Source: Bacteroidota bacterium (GTDB lineage Bacteria > Bacteroidota > Bacteroidia > Bacteroidales > DTGW01). Taken from it: DNA of 64,000 nt. Where the stretch lies: assembly GCA_029572965.1 (NCBI GenBank), contig JAKPQD010000143.1, positions 1 to 64,000 of the forward strand, given 5' to 3'. Within the stretch, counting starts at the first letter, position 1. Every line of letters begins with the position of its first letter. A model generated the notes under the pieces. The model was not told the DNA's origin. It did not search any database and saw only the letters and a program-made list of their open reading frames with translations. Shown in pieces: positions 27,404-36,667 of this stretch. Made by a program: the position numbers and the translations under genes.

Positions 27404-27515
27404 AGTTTGCGAGGTACGTTTGTATCCGCAGAGACTAAACCCGACATAGGCGCAAATACCATCCAACCACTTAACCCCTAATGTTTTATGACCCGTTATT
27501 AGTGGCTGTGTTTAT

Positions 27516-27656
27516 TTATTCATTATCTGCCGGAGGAGGAGGTGGAGGTGGTGGAGTAAATTTAAAATCAGTCAATTTGCTTTCATTCATCCCTTTTTCC
27601 ACATAATTATCAGGAAATTCAGGAATATCCGGAAATAATTTGTCTTCATCAATCAT
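27516..27656 (-). CDS. Small acidic protein with poly-proline tail
   Basis: 46 residues starting MIDEDKLFPDIPEFPDNYVE and ending in eight consecutive prolines followed by ADNE. The prolines use mixed codons (CCA, CCT, CCG), which argues for selection on the protein rather than a simple repeat. The ATG is 11 bases after the stop of the interrupted two-TM gene, so the two look like one transcription unit. No known domain recognised. Confidence 0.55.
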   Translation of the reverse strand: MIDEDKLFPDIPEFPDNYVEKGMNESKLTDFKFTPPPPPPPPADNE

Positions 27657-27667
27657 GGCTTTAAATT

Positions 27668-28171
27668 TTAGTTAATACTGATTTCAATATTATAATTATT
27701 TTTTAAATAAATCTTCATCTTCTCATTTGCTTTATTCTCATTATATTTACTAACAGAAAAAATCGTATCGTCATTAAAAGTTAGAATTTCACTTGCTTTT
27801 TTCTTTAAATCAAAATATTTATCAGATGCATTATCCATTGATATTTTTTTATTTTGTATTTGATACCACAATTTCTCAAAATCAATACATAAAATATCTA
27901 GTTTTTGCGAACGCTGATTTAACTCTTTTACATATTAAAAAAAAGGAATATAAGGTTTTATAACTGTCAATAATTGAGAAATAACAATAATTGCACTCCA
28001 AACGACCTGATACTTATTCCATATAATCCATGAGGCAACGCTTGATGAAGAGGAAAATGCAATAAATATATTTACATTTCTATCCCACTTTTGATATTTA
28101 TCAACTAAAATACTTGATAAATATGACTTATATTTTAAATCACAAAATAATGCCCAAATTTGCTCTCTCAT
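27668..28171 (-). pseudogene. Two-TM SLATT-like protein interrupted by an in-frame TAA
   Basis: One reading frame of 168 codons from ATG 28171, broken only by a TAA at 27935-27937 (codon 79). The first half carries two membrane helices (about FIAFSSSSSVASWIIW and VVWSAIIVISQLLTVIKPYIPF). The second resumes in the same frame as YVKELNQRSQKLDILC and runs as a charged helical domain to KNNYNIEISIN. Two TM helices followed by a helical domain resembles SLATT-type effector proteins, but that is only an architectural guess. The region is more AT-rich than its neighbours. Either a recent nonsense mutation or a sequencing error. Confidence 0.7.
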
Positions 28172-28216
28172 GTTTTTGTGTTTTTATCATTGCCTCCAAC
28201 TTACAAAAATTAATGG

Positions 28217-28831
28217 TTAAAACAAGCCGTTTAGCTGAATATTGATTTTATCCAATACGTAGCTCAGGTGTTCCGGGTTATCCACAAAGTTGTAATTATC
28301 AACATCAATAATCAAGACCTTTCCAAGGTTATAATTTTCAATCCAGGCTTCGTAGCGTTCGTTGAGGCGTTGGAGATAGTCGAGACGGATAGAGCTCTCA
28401 AAATCGCGGCCACGCTTTTGTATTTGCTGCACAAGTACCGGGATTGAAGCCCGAAGGTATATAAGCAGCTGAGGAGGGGTAATGAGTGCAGACATAATAT
28501 CGAACAGCGACTTGTAAGTTTCAAAATCGCGTGAAGACATTAATCCCATGGCATAGAGGTTAGGGGCAAAGATATGTGCATCCTCGTATATGGTACGGTC
28601 CTGTACTACGGTTTCTTTCTTTTTCTGGAGCGTGATAAGCTGTTCAAAGCGGGTTTTCAGGAAGTAAACCTGCAAGTTGAACGACCAACGTTGCATATCT
28701 TCGTAAAAATCTGTCAAATAAGGGTTGTGGTCAATATTTTCATAGTGGGGCTCCCAGTTATAATGTTTTGCAAGCAAACCTGCCAGGGTAGTCTTTCCAG
28801 AACCTATATTTCCGCCAATGGCTATATGCAT
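28217..28831 (-). CDS. Deoxynucleoside kinase
   Basis: 204 residues of the dNK/dCK/dGK family, which phosphorylates deoxynucleosides for dNTP salvage. The P-loop is AIGGNIGSGKTTLAG (about residues 3-17). QDRTIYEDAHIFAPNLY holds the DRS-like (here DRT) motif with the catalytic acid, and QKRGRDFESSIRLDYLQRLNERYEAW matches the lid and the conserved Glu/Arg region. Single-domain length is normal for bacterial members. Exact nucleoside specificity cannot be read from the sequence. Confidence 0.9.
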   Translation of the reverse strand: MHIAIGGNIGSGKTTLAGLLAKHYNWEPHYENIDHNPYLTDFYEDMQRWSFNLQVYFLKTRFEQLITLQKKKETVVQDRTIYEDAHIFAPNLYAMGLMSSRDFETYKSLFDIMSALITPPQLLIYLRASIPVLVQQIQKRGRDFESSIRLDYLQRLNERYEAWIENYNLGKVLIIDVDNYNFVDNPEHLSYVLDKINIQLNGLF

Positions 28832-28933
28832 TTTAGGTAATTTAAAAGTTTAACCAAATATACAGCTTTTCTCTTTTTCGGATAAAGAATGTTGATAAAA
28901 GAATGACGAATGGCGAATGGCGAATGACGAATT

Positions 28934-30463
28934 TTATGCCTTCTTTTCTAATGAAGGAAGCAGTTTTAAAATAGATTCAATGTGCTTTCGGTCATTAGAA
29001 AGACGGGGGATTTTATTTTGTCCACCGAGCTTATTGTTAATTTCAAACCATTTCATAAACGTACCCGTTGGCAATATGGTCACTTGGGGTATCGTGAGTG
29101 TAATGTTGTTGTATCGTTTGGCCTGGTAATCGCTGTTGAGTTTTTGAAGTTCTTCATCCAATATTTGGGCTACAATATGAGGGTTTATATCTTTTTTGTC
29201 GCATTCTATAAGCCATTGGTGACATCCATTGCTTTTTTCGCTCATATAAACGGGTGCAGCAGTATAGTCGTTGATACGAATGTTTAGTTTGGCCGATACT
29301 TCTGCAATAGCATGGTCGGCATTGTCCACTATTAGCTCTTCGCCAAAGGCATTGATGTAATGTTTTGTTCTACCTGTAATCTTTATTTTGTAAGGGTTTG
29401 TTGAGGTAAACATCACGGTGTCCCCGATAATATATCGCCAAAGGCCACCATTGGTAGAAATTACCATGGCATAATTTACGCCGGTTTTGACATCAGCAAG
29501 CGCAATGGTGTTTTTTTTCCCCTGGTAATAATTGGTCATCTCTATAAATTCATAATAAATACCATAGTCTGTCATCAGGAGCATAGATGAATCTTGCAAA
29601 TCGTTTTGAATGGCAAAGAAACCTTCGGAAGCATTGTAAGTTTCCATGTAATGCATGTTTTCAGAAGGGATAATATTTTTATAGCTGTTTTGATAAGGCG
29701 AGAAATTTACTCCTCCATGAATAAAAAGCTCGAGGTTAGGCCATACTTCCAAAAGATTTCTTTTTCCGGTTATTTCAAGTACTCGTTTCATCAAAACCAT
29801 GTTCCATGAGGGGACTCCGGCAAAGGCTGTAATGTTTTCTTTAATAATATGGTTAGACAACTTTTCAAGCTTCTCGTTCCATTCAGACAGCAAGGCTATT
29901 TTTTTTGGTGGTGTGCGAAAAATATTGGCCAGTGTTGGTATATTCTGTATCATAATGGCCGATAAATCTCCGGCTTTGATATTGTTGCCCAGGCTGTCAA
30001 TTTTGTGGCTTCCTCCCAATGTTATTGTTTTTCCGCAAAAAAGTTTTGATTTTTTATTGTTATGCAAATACAATATTATTGAATCTGTTCCACCACGGTA
30101 ATGGCATTTGTGAAGCGATTCCCATGTAACGGGAATATATTTACTTTTATCGTTAGTAGTTCCTGACGATTTGGCCAGCCAGTCTATTTTGCCTGGCCAA
30201 AGGACGTTTTCTTCTTCCTGGCGAATTTTATTTATCCATGGATAAAGCTCTTCGTAATGCTGAACTGGCACTTTGCTGGCAAAAGATTCAGGAGTTTTTA
30301 TCGCTGAAAAATGAAAAGTTTTTCCAAATTCAGTTTTTTTTGCCCTGTCAATCAGCCCTTTAAAAGTCATTTCCTGAATTTCATTGGCATGTAAAGCACA
30401 ATATTCGATTTTTTTCAGTCTCGAAAATGTGATGGCTTTGAAGAGTTTTTCAAATATTGGCAT
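28934..30463 (-). CDS. GH3-like adenylating acyl-amido synthetase family protein
   Basis: 509 residues of the GH3 auxin-responsive-promoter family, a branch of the acyl-adenylate (ANL) superfamily. The phosphate loop reads WLAKSSGTTNDKSKYIPVT (about residues 95-112), YNASEGFFAIQ is the second ATP motif, and GGLWRYIIGDTVMFTSTNPYKIKITGRTKHYINAFGEELI is the third with the hinge. In plants the family joins amino acids to hormones; in Bacteroidota the substrate is unknown. It lies 102 bases from the deoxynucleoside kinase gene on the same strand. Confidence 0.88.
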   Translation of the reverse strand: MPIFEKLFKAITFSRLKKIEYCALHANEIQEMTFKGLIDRAKKTEFGKTFHFSAIKTPESFASKVPVQHYEELYPWINKIRQEEENVLWPGKIDWLAKSSGTTNDKSKYIPVTWESLHKCHYRGGTDSIILYLHNNKKSKLFCGKTITLGGSHKIDSLGNNIKAGDLSAIMIQNIPTLANIFRTPPKKIALLSEWNEKLEKLSNHIIKENITAFAGVPSWNMVLMKRVLEITGKRNLLEVWPNLELFIHGGVNFSPYQNSYKNIIPSENMHYMETYNASEGFFAIQNDLQDSSMLLMTDYGIYYEFIEMTNYYQGKKNTIALADVKTGVNYAMVISTNGGLWRYIIGDTVMFTSTNPYKIKITGRTKHYINAFGEELIVDNADHAIAEVSAKLNIRINDYTAAPVYMSEKSNGCHQWLIECDKKDINPHIVAQILDEELQKLNSDYQAKRYNNITLTIPQVTILPTGTFMKWFEINNKLGGQNKIPRLSNDRKHIESILKLLPSLEKKA

Positions 30464-30539
30464 AAATCGTTTTTATACAGCTCTTCAAAGATATTTAAAA
30501 TGGTAAATAAAGCAAATGCACAACTTGTTAAAACTGCTT

Positions 30540-31418
30540 TTATTCGGTTTTTGCTTCGACACTAACTGTTTTTATGGCTTTTTGAAGAATAGCATCTAAG
30601 CTTATGAGGTATTCTAAAGCTTTTTGTTCGCCAACGGCTTTTTTGAATTCGTTGTGTACAAAGTCTTTTATGTCGGTCTGCCAATCGAGGTACGAAAGGG
30701 TGGTAATATGTCCTTCCTGGCGCCTTTCAAAGAGCCGGTTGACGATATTTACTTTGGACAGATATGTTAGATAGGCTTTGATGGAGATAAAAAGCTCTTT
30801 TGTCAACTGGTTTTCGATGATATGCATCTCTTCCGGGATAATCTCCATGATGCTTTGGTAAAGCGGGCTGAATGAGTTTTCCCAGTTGAGGTAGTTGATA
30901 TAAAAGTTTACTATTTTGAAAAGTTCGCGGTTTTCGTCCTGGTCAATGGTGCGAAGGAAAATAGCCTGCAACTCGTTTCTAAAGTTTTCTTTTATATAAT
31001 TGTCGAAAATACGGGTAATTTCAGTGGTGTGTACCTGATATTCGGCGCCAAAGTTATAAAGTGTAAACTTTGGGTTGTCAAAAGGCCTCATGCTGGCAAT
31101 GATACGTTTCAATACAGCAATTTCGTCCTGTAAAAGCTGGTAAAGCGGGAAAAGTTTCCGTTTTTCGATATTATCCAGCAATTTATCGGAAAAATAGCCA
31201 TCGAGTATCAATCTATAGAATTCAGCGTTGTTTTGGGTGATACGCTCAATATCACTGCGATAGATTTTCAAAAATTCGTGGATACGACTTTTTATCTGGG
31301 CTTTCTTTCCGTTAACAATAATCTGAATATATAACGGGAAGAACTTTTCGCGTTGAAAGGTTTTCTCTTTGGCTCGCAGGTTAAGGTAGTGCTTAACTGT
31401 AATTTTCTTTTTTTCCAT
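30540..31418 (-). CDS. Uncharacterised protein with integrase-arm-like N-terminus
   Basis: 292 residues. The N-terminus (about 5-45), with FFPLYIQIIVNGKKAQIKSRI, resembles the arm-type DNA-binding domain of Bacteroidota tyrosine recombinases (pattern P-[IL]-Y-x-[RQ]-I-x-V-x-G). The remaining 240 residues are helical and charged; no R-K-H-R-H-Y recombinase catalytic set is visible. It may be a DNA-binding protein derived from an integrase or an unrelated fold. It is flanked by ordinary housekeeping genes, with no attachment site seen. Confidence 0.6.
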   Translation of the reverse strand: MEKKKITVKHYLNLRAKEKTFQREKFFPLYIQIIVNGKKAQIKSRIHEFLKIYRSDIERITQNNAEFYRLILDGYFSDKLLDNIEKRKLFPLYQLLQDEIAVLKRIIASMRPFDNPKFTLYNFGAEYQVHTTEITRIFDNYIKENFRNELQAIFLRTIDQDENRELFKIVNFYINYLNWENSFSPLYQSIMEIIPEEMHIIENQLTKELFISIKAYLTYLSKVNIVNRLFERRQEGHITTLSYLDWQTDIKDFVHNEFKKAVGEQKALEYLISLDAILQKAIKTVSVEAKTE

Positions 31419-31559
31419 CGGTTAAAAGTCAAATTTTTCTAAAGCACAATATTACAATTTTTTGCAAATAGTTAGATAAAAACAATTAATTTTTTAATAA
31501 CGTCTAAAAATCAACATATTGTTTTAAAGTTTTTAAACATCTGAAAATATGCCTAAAAC

Positions 31560-31589
31560 TTTGAAAACCCGATATTTTCACTAAATTTG
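31560..31589 (+). promoter_or_regulatory. Promoter of glyS
   Basis: TTTG at 31560-31563, an 18-base spacer, then TAAATTTG at 31582-31589; the ATG is 44 bases downstream. Full match to the Bacteroidota promoter. Confidence 0.7.
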
Positions 31590-31632
31590 CACCACAATTT
31601 TTAAAAGGTTTACTGAATAACGATTTTGAGAT

Positions 31633-33183
31633 ATGACACAGGAAGAATTGTTTAAAAAGCTTATCAGCCACTGTAAAGAATACGGGTTTATTTTCCCTTC
31701 CAGCGAAATTTATGACGGTCTTAGTGCGGTTTACGATTATGGACAATATGGTTCAGAACTGAAAAACAACATAAAGAAATATTGGTGGGATTCCATGGTA
31801 TTGCTCAACGACAACATTGTTGGTATTGATGCTGCCATTTTTATGCACCCGCGTACATGGGAGGCTTCAGGTCATGTTGGGGCATTCAATGACCCGCTGA
31901 TTGACAATAAAGATTCGAAAAAACGTTATCGTGCCGATGTACTTATTGAAGAACATATAGCTAAGCTTGAAGGCAAAATAGACAAGGAAGTTGAAAAAGC
32001 TGCCAAAAAGTTTGGAGAGGCTTTTGATAAAAACCAATTCATTACAACCAATGGCCGTGTCCTTGAAATCCAGAAGGAAATAGATACCGTGCGTGCAAGA
32101 TTTGTTGCCGCGCTTGAAAAGCCTGACCTTGATGCCATGCGACAAATTATTGTTGATTGCGAAATAGTTTGCCCTATTAGTGGAACCAAGAATTGGACTG
32201 ATGTTCGTCAGTTCAACCTCATGTTTGATACCAAAATAGGTTCAGTAAGTGATGAAGCTAACGTTATTTATCTTCGTCCTGAGACCGCTCAAGGGATTTT
32301 TGTTAACTTCCTGAACGTACAAAAATCAGGCCGTATGAAAGTGCCATTTGGTATAGCCCAGATAGGGAAAGCTTTCCGTAACGAGATTGTTGCCCGTCAG
32401 TTTATTTTCCGTATGCGCGAGTTTGAACAAATGGAAATGCAATTCTTTGTTCGTCCTGGTTCAGAGCTCGACTGGTTTGACAAATGGAAAGAAAAACGAC
32501 TTCGCTGGCACCTGGCTATGGGCATTAACCCTGAGAAATACCGCTTCCACAAACATGATAAATTGGCACACTACGCTAATGCAGCTTATGATATCGAATT
32601 CCAGTTCCCATTTGGGTTTAAAGAAGTAGAAGGAATCCATTCACGTACCGATTACGACTTAGGCCGTCATGCCCAGTTTTCAGGAAAGAAAATTACTTAT
32701 TTTGACCCTGAACTGAATCAAAGTTATGTTCCTTATGTAATAGAAACATCTATAGGTGTTGACCGTATGGTATTGTTGGCATTGGCTAATGGGTATGCTG
32801 AAGAAAAGGTGGTTAAAGAAGACGGTACAACTGACGAACGTGTTGTTCTTCGAATTCCACCTGCATTAGCCCCTGTTAAGCTTGCGGTTCTGCCTTTGGT
32901 AAAGAAAGATGGTTTGGACGAAAAAGCGCAGCAGATTGTTAAGGCGCTTCGTTTTGAGTTCAACTGCCAGTATGATGAGAAAGACTCTATTGGCCGCCGT
33001 TACCGTCGTCAGGATGCTATTGGAACGCCTTATTGTATTACTGTTGACCATCAAACTATGCAGGATGATACCGTGACAATCCGTAACCGTGACACCATGC
33101 AGCAGGAACGTATTCCTATTGCCGGGTTACAGAAGTATATGGGAGACAAGGTAAGCATCCGTTCTATGTTAGAAAAAATCTAA
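31633..33183 (+). CDS. glyS: Glycyl-tRNA synthetase (alpha2 type)
   Basis: 516 residues, class II aminoacyl-tRNA synthetase of the homodimeric GlyRS type rather than the alpha2-beta2 GlyQ/GlyS type. YDYGQYGSELKNNIKKYWW starts the catalytic core. Motif 2 is IGKAFRNEIVARQFIFRMREFEQMEMQFF. Motif 3 is the region PYVIETSIGVDRMVLLAL. The C-terminal anticodon-binding domain begins near APVKLAVLPLVKKDGLDEKA. A promoter and a terminator bracket it as a single transcription unit. A tRNA-Gly gene lies elsewhere in the window at 62180. Confidence 0.96.
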   Translation: MTQEELFKKLISHCKEYGFIFPSSEIYDGLSAVYDYGQYGSELKNNIKKYWWDSMVLLNDNIVGIDAAIFMHPRTWEASGHVGAFNDPLIDNKDSKKRYRADVLIEEHIAKLEGKIDKEVEKAAKKFGEAFDKNQFITTNGRVLEIQKEIDTVRARFVAALEKPDLDAMRQIIVDCEIVCPISGTKNWTDVRQFNLMFDTKIGSVSDEANVIYLRPETAQGIFVNFLNVQKSGRMKVPFGIAQIGKAFRNEIVARQFIFRMREFEQMEMQFFVRPGSELDWFDKWKEKRLRWHLAMGINPEKYRFHKHDKLAHYANAAYDIEFQFPFGFKEVEGIHSRTDYDLGRHAQFSGKKITYFDPELNQSYVPYVIETSIGVDRMVLLALANGYAEEKVVKEDGTTDERVVLRIPPALAPVKLAVLPLVKKDGLDEKAQQIVKALRFEFNCQYDEKDSIGRRYRRQDAIGTPYCITVDHQTMQDDTVTIRNRDTMQQERIPIAGLQKYMGDKVSIRSMLEKI

Positions 33184-33201
33184 ATTATAAACGCAAAAGT
33201 C

Positions 33202-33250
33202 CAAAGACGCAAAAAAGATGTTTGAATCTCTTTAGCGTCTTTGCTTTTTA
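33202..33250 (+). terminator. Terminator after glyS
   Basis: CAAAGACGC (33202-33210) pairs with GCGTCTTTG (33235-33243) over a 24-base loop, followed by a T run, just before the YfhO gene. Confidence 0.75.
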
Positions 33251-33262
33251 AAAACACAGGCA

Positions 33263-35881
33263 ATGAAAAACCTAAAAGCAGCTTATCCGCATTTAATAGC
33301 AATTGCTATTTTTGTTTTATTAGCAAGCATTTATTTTGCCCCACATTTCAAAGGGTATGGGCTGAGCCAGCATGATATGCAAACTGCGGCCGGGATGGCA
33401 AAAGAAACAGTTGACTTCAACAAAATTGAAAACGCTGAATCATTTTGGACCAACTCTGCATTCAGCGGAATGCCTACTTATCAGACTGCCATGAACAACA
33501 AATCAAATATCCCGCAGCTGATAGAAAGCAATATTTTTGTCCGGTTTTTCGATTACTCTATAGGTTTTATCATCATTGCCATGATAAGCTTTTATGTGCT
33601 GATGTTGTGTTTTGGGGCAAGTCCCTGGATTAGCATCATTGGGGCCATTGCTTATGGTTTTGCTTCCATTAACATTCTATATCTTGGTGCAGGACACGTG
33701 ACTAAAGTACATGCTATTGCGCTGATGCCTGGTATTATTGCAGGACTGGTATATGCATATCGTAAAAACCTTTATATTGGGGCTGCATTGGTGGCATTGT
33801 TTGTTTGCCTTCATGTGTCGGCCAATCACATTCAGGAAACGTATTACTTGCTTTTCTTGATATTTACAATTATAGCTTTTGAATTTTACAGGTTTTATAA
33901 AGAAAAGCTGCTTGTTTCGTTTATAAAGATAACGGGGATAGTGGCTATAGCGGCAATAATAGGTTTGCTACCTGCCATTATCGGGGTATTGTTGCCTTAT
34001 GAGCATGGCAAATATACTACGCGTGGCAAATCAGAGTTGACTATCAACGCTTCAAAATTTGAAGATAAAACCAATGGTCTGGACAATGGCTATATCAAAC
34101 AATACAGCCTTGGTTATGGCGAAGTTTGGTCTGTTGCCGTGCCTAATATTAAAGGTGGTGCTTCGGGGTACATTGGTAACGATGAAAAGAACCTTGACAA
34201 GGTTTCTCCTGAGTTTAAAAACTATGTGGCCAGTTTTTCAAGTTATTGGGGCGAGCAATTATTTTCAGGAGGGGCATTTTACTTTGGTGCCATTATATTC
34301 TTATTGTTTGTATTAGGTGTAGTCTTTATTAAAGACAAACTCAAATGGGCATTCTTTTCTATATCTATGCTTGCTGTTGTGCTTTCATGGAAATTCGGAT
34401 TTATTACTGATTTGTTTATCAACAACTTCCCGTTGTTCAATAAATTTAGGGATACCAAGATGATGCTGGTCATTGCCCAGCTTTCATTCCCATTTCTGGG
34501 AATGTTGTTCCTCAATGAGCTTTTTAGCAATAAATTAGATAAGAAAAAGCTTAATTATGCTTTGATTGGGACTATTGGCGTGTTTGTAATTTTCTATATC
34601 ATGCCAACCGTATGGTTTAGCTTTTTTAACAGTCAGGAAAAGAATTATTTTGACCAACAAATGGCTGCTTATGGCAACAATCCTTCTGCATTGCAGCAAT
34701 TGGAGCAGTTCAGGATTGAAATCCAGAATGTGCGTGTAGATATTTTCAAAGCCGATGTACTTCGCTCAATATTGTTTATGCTTGTTGCCGGGCTGTTTAT
34801 TTACTTGTTCAATGCCGGGAAGTTAGCTAAGAAATACTTGCTTATTGTTCTTGGAGTATTGATTTTATTTGACATTTGGTCGGTTGACAAACGCTATCTC
34901 AATAATAAAAAGGAAAACGGTGAGTACAGAAGTTGGGTTACCAATGAGTCAAAAGCAAAGCCATATCCTGCAAGTGAAGCAGATAAAGCCATTTTGCAAA
35001 TGGAGTTAAGGCAAAACCCTGCTTTATCTGAAAAGATTGGGCCTGCTATAGAAAAATTGAGTACTGGCAACGACAATGTTTTTAATCATGATGAACTGGC
35101 ATTGTTTGCTTTACGAGCCGAAACCAATTATCGTGTTTTTACTTTGCAAGACCCTTTCTCGAATGCATCGGTTTCGTATTACCACAAATCCATTGGGGGG
35201 TACCATGGGGCAAAGCTGAAACGCTACCAGGATTTGATTGATTTCAGGCTTAGCAAAGAGTATGAGGCTATTGTTAATGCATTCAACACCAAATCGGATA
35301 CTGCTATTTTTAAAGTGATAAACTCTGGCATTCCAACGTTGAGCATGCTTAACACAAAATACATCATTTACAATCCTGGTGCAGCGCCAATTGTAAACCC
35401 CAATGCTTTGGGAAATGTTTGGTTTGTTAGGAATGTAAAAGTGGTTGCAAATCCTGATGCAGAAATATTGGCTTTAGATAGCATTAATCCGGCACAAACA
35501 GCTGTAGTTGACAAGCGCTTTGAAAACTTTATTAATACAGATATTAAAGAAGATTCAACGGCTAAGATTGCCCTTGTTTCTTATAAAGCAAATGCATTGG
35601 TTTATGAAAGCAACACTAACACTAATCAAATAGCCATATTCTCTGAAATTTATTACAAAGATGGCTGGAATGCTTATATTGATGGTAATCCAGCGGATTA
35701 TTTCAGGGCAAACTATGTTTTGCGTGGCATTCAGGTCCCTGCCGGGAAACATAAGATAGAGTTCAGGTTTGAACCAACAATTGTTAGAACAGCCCGAAAT
35801 ATCTCATTAGCAGGTTCTGTGCTTTTATTCTTGTTTATTGGAGGGATGCTTTTCTTCAATTACAAAAAGAAAAAGGAATAG
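33263..35881 (+). CDS. YfhO-family polytopic membrane protein
   Basis: 872 residues with about a dozen membrane helices in the first two-thirds, from IAIAIFVLLASIYF on, and a soluble periplasmic domain at the end (from about residue 560) that includes the block AIFSEIYYKDGWNAYIDGNPADYFRANYVLRGIQVPAGKHKIEFRFEP. This block and the helix layout define YfhO. The family is GT-C-like and is linked to lipoteichoic-acid or other glycan modification in Firmicutes. The role in this organism is unknown, but the glycosyltransferases downstream fit a glycan task. Stop codons of YfhO and the convergent GT2 gene are adjacent. Confidence 0.85.
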   Translation: MKNLKAAYPHLIAIAIFVLLASIYFAPHFKGYGLSQHDMQTAAGMAKETVDFNKIENAESFWTNSAFSGMPTYQTAMNNKSNIPQLIESNIFVRFFDYSIGFIIIAMISFYVLMLCFGASPWISIIGAIAYGFASINILYLGAGHVTKVHAIALMPGIIAGLVYAYRKNLYIGAALVALFVCLHVSANHIQETYYLLFLIFTIIAFEFYRFYKEKLLVSFIKITGIVAIAAIIGLLPAIIGVLLPYEHGKYTTRGKSELTINASKFEDKTNGLDNGYIKQYSLGYGEVWSVAVPNIKGGASGYIGNDEKNLDKVSPEFKNYVASFSSYWGEQLFSGGAFYFGAIIFLLFVLGVVFIKDKLKWAFFSISMLAVVLSWKFGFITDLFINNFPLFNKFRDTKMMLVIAQLSFPFLGMLFLNELFSNKLDKKKLNYALIGTIGVFVIFYIMPTVWFSFFNSQEKNYFDQQMAAYGNNPSALQQLEQFRIEIQNVRVDIFKADVLRSILFMLVAGLFIYLFNAGKLAKKYLLIVLGVLILFDIWSVDKRYLNNKKENGEYRSWVTNESKAKPYPASEADKAILQMELRQNPALSEKIGPAIEKLSTGNDNVFNHDELALFALRAETNYRVFTLQDPFSNASVSYYHKSIGGYHGAKLKRYQDLIDFRLSKEYEAIVNAFNTKSDTAIFKVINSGIPTLSMLNTKYIIYNPGAAPIVNPNALGNVWFVRNVKVVANPDAEILALDSINPAQTAVVDKRFENFINTDIKEDSTAKIALVSYKANALVYESNTNTNQIAIFSEIYYKDGWNAYIDGNPADYFRANYVLRGIQVPAGKHKIEFRFEPTIVRTARNISLAGSVLLFLFIGGMLFFNYKKKKE

Positions 35882-35882
35882 T

Positions 35883-36659
35883 TCAGAACCTTTTGTTTTT
35901 GAAAAGAAACCAAAAGAATTTGACACCAATAACCAGGTGATTAAAGGTGGTTAAGAAAAATCCGTAGTGTTTTATCATGATTCGTAAACGTTCAGATAAA
36001 CCTCTGCGGATATTTTTTTTGTTTATGCCGCCATCCAGAAACCGCGTCACTACAAGCTTTGAATTATGGATGCTTTTGGCTTTTTTCAGGGCTTTTAACA
36101 CCCATTCGTAGTCGGCAGCTATCTTGTATTTTAGGTTGTAGCTGTCGGCCAGTTCGCGTTTGACGTATATAGACTGGTGACACACAAGCATACCGTTAAT
36201 AAATGAACGCCAGGTAAGCTTTTCAGGGGCTTTAAGGCGACGAAGGCCAATCTCTTTTCCTTCGGCATCTACTATCATGGTTTCTCCATAAACTATGTCT
36301 GGCAATGGATTTAGGCCTTCAAATATACTTTTAAGTGTATTTTCGTCATATAGCTGGTCTCCGGCATTCAGAAAGCATACATAATAGCCTTTTGCTGCTT
36401 TCAATCCTTTATTCATGGCGTCGTACAAACCTTTGTCAGGTTCGCTTTGCCAATAAGTAATAATGTCTTCGTTTTGACGAAGGATTTCTAACGTACTATC
36501 TTTTGAATTGCCGTCTATAACGATATATTCAAAGTTTTTCCAGTTTTGTTTCCTTATGCTTTCAATAGTACGTGGCAGAACCTTTTCGCCATTGAATACT
36601 ACTGTAATAATAGAAACTATAGGGCTTTCATTTAATGTTCTGGCTTCACCTGTTGTCAT
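35883..36659 (-). CDS. Family 2 glycosyltransferase
   Basis: 258 residues from the ATG at 36659; a TTG ten codons upstream exists but would overlap the toxin gene. GT-A fold: SIITVVFNGEKVLPRTIESI at the N-terminus, FEYIVIDGNSKDSTLEIL, then SEPDKGLYDAMNKGLKAAKGYYVCFLNAGDQLYDENTL. The metal-binding DxD motif is replaced by NAGDQL, as is common in this subgroup (WcaA/colanic-acid-like). Soluble or peripheral; probably adds a sugar to an envelope polysaccharide. Confidence 0.88.
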   Translation of the reverse strand: MTTGEARTLNESPIVSIITVVFNGEKVLPRTIESIRKQNWKNFEYIVIDGNSKDSTLEILRQNEDIITYWQSEPDKGLYDAMNKGLKAAKGYYVCFLNAGDQLYDENTLKSIFEGLNPLPDIVYGETMIVDAEGKEIGLRRLKAPEKLTWRSFINGMLVCHQSIYVKRELADSYNLKYKIAADYEWVLKALKKAKSIHNSKLVVTRFLDGGINKKNIRRGLSERLRIMIKHYGFFLTTFNHLVIGVKFFWFLFKNKRF

Positions 36660-36667
36660 GTTCGATG

